Shown here: in pieces, positions 63,188 through 64,000 of the stretch
How the letters are laid out: every line of letters starts with the position of its first letter
Numbering within the stretch: the first letter of the stretch is position 1
NCBI RefSeq assembly: GCF_029168945.1
Contig: NC_083603.1
Coordinates: 9,982,001-10,046,000 of the forward strand
Direction: 5' to 3'
From: Cannabis sativa
Lineage: Eukaryota; Streptophyta; Magnoliopsida; Rosales; Cannabaceae
Length of the DNA stretch: 64,000 bases
The notes under the pieces: model-generated
What the model was told of the DNA's origin: nothing
The model's database searches: none
What the model saw: the letters and a program-made list of their open reading frames with translations, nothing else
Translations under genes and position numbers: made by a program

Positions 63188-63403
63188 TTAGCATCGTCTA
63201 GTCATAATAAAACGCATCATAGCTTTTGTCTCCATCACCAATCCTCTCTCTGTGTTATTCCATCTCTCGACCGTTACCCTATAAAGATTATCAACCGAGG
63301 AAGAATTCCGTTCGAGTATAGCTCCAACTTGCTTCTTTACCATTGAATAAACAATTTCTTTACTCACAGTCACAGGTACGGCTTCATTCCCTGTAGATTT
63401 CAT
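63188..63403 (-). CDS. Unrecognised 71-residue open frame
   Basis: Starts MKSTGNEAVPVTVSKEIVYS and continues with balanced, non-low-complexity composition in AT-rich surroundings, including a KKQVGAILERNSSS stretch. I recognise no domain, signal peptide or membrane segment. It could be a small gene, an exon of a gene continuing elsewhere, or chance. No paired splice sites or promoter were identified. Confidence 0.25.
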   Translation of the reverse strand: MKSTGNEAVPVTVSKEIVYSMVKKQVGAILERNSSSVDNLYRVTVERWNNTERGLVMETKAMMRFIMTRRC

Positions 63404-64000
63404 TTCATTTTATTTATATTCTCTGATCAGTGTTTTAGCAATTAAATGAACCTGTGTTTTGTTGCTCAGTAGAAGAGCATGCATTAGTTTTTTATTGTGA
63501 CATTTACATGAAATTGTTGTAAACTGTGTGTGGGGAATGAAAGAAAGAGCCCCAATTAAGTTTTCTACTTGAAACATGTAATTTTTATGCAGCCCTACAT
63601 ACAGAGAGATGATGGAAACTTTGTCTGGTTGTTTGAGATTTTCAGGTTATTCTCTCTGTTTTGTATGGTGTTCTACATTGGCATTTTAGGTCATACAGGG
63701 ATACGCTATAGCTATTATGCAATTCTTTTTTTTTTTTTTTTTTTTTTTCTTTTCCCTTCTTTTTAGTAGTTACCTGTGTCATAATTAGTTTATAATGTTT
63801 AGTTCTAAGATTTAGAAATTGTGTATGTGTAGACCTTATTCCGTTCTCTTAAACGTTAATAAGAATATGAAAGTGTGGTAATAATTATAAGAGATTTTGT
63901 TCTAATCCGGATGGTTCCAAGATTTTGCTCTCAATAAGGGCCAGGGCCAAAGGAACTTTCATAATTTTCTGATTTTGGTTCAATGGGATTACAACCTACA
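63404..64000. other. Window end with an isolated exon-like segment
   Basis: 63594-63646 is bounded by TATGCAG| and |GTTATT, and two frames are open through it on the plus strand (one reads PYIQRDDGNFVWLFEIF). Without flanking exons this is weak. A 21-T run is at 63728-63748. Nothing else is seen. Confidence 0.25.

Overview
This window is a piece of plant nuclear genome, most likely from a eudicot. It is clearly A+T-rich and has intron-bearing plant genes, Ty1/copia, Ty3/gypsy and LINE elements, and dense small inverted-repeat transposons. It holds no bacterial, organellar or CRISPR-type system. I cannot name the species; a Rosales-type genome is only a guess.

Three host genes are well supported. 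(1) A ten-exon monodehydroascorbate reductase gene lies on the minus strand at 8913-12210. Its 434-residue product ends in a peroxisomal SKI tripeptide, and a TATA box lies upstream. (2) A two-exon NicO/NiCoT-family membrane transporter with a plastid-type leader lies on the minus strand at 23816-26050. The reference sequence carries an in-frame TGA near the end of exon 1. (3) A two-exon KIPK-like AGCVIII protein kinase lies on the plus strand at 50640-53925, with a probable 5'-UTR intron. The three genes act in unrelated pathways (ascorbate recycling, organellar metal transport, auxin/growth-related signalling) and do not form a cluster.

Almost everything else is transposon. 1-8060 holds a broken Ty3/gypsy fragment, two LTRs of a 1.9-kb family (here called family A), a hAT-type MITE and a SINE containing another MITE. 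13904-19498 is a nearly intact Ty1/copia element of Tork/Tnt1 type with one frame break. 19650-23311 holds a probable solo LTR and MITEs. 26622-32444 holds a hAT-like MITE, a minute poly(A) retroposed insertion, an LTR of a second family (family B), a complete family-A solo LTR and a large inverted repeat. 33614-39008 is LINE sequence on the minus strand, split by a family-B solo LTR that itself carries a plus-strand LINE. 39009-49176 holds MITEs, including a four-level nest at 44152-46135 and a MULE-type MITE just upstream of the kinase gene. 54790-62376 is a LINE scrap followed by a minus-strand Ty3/gypsy element cut apart by a hAT MITE and two family-A solo LTRs, each with a perfect 5-bp target duplication.

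I found no convincing new biochemical system. The most checkable oddities are the in-frame stop in the transporter gene, the nested insertions (order deducible from target duplications), an open reading frame kept antisense in three family-A LTRs, an array of 37-bp units each carrying a palindrome, and an upstream ORF that would span the kinase 5'-UTR splice junction. Boundaries come from reading by eye. Old or truncated elements are approximate and are marked so.
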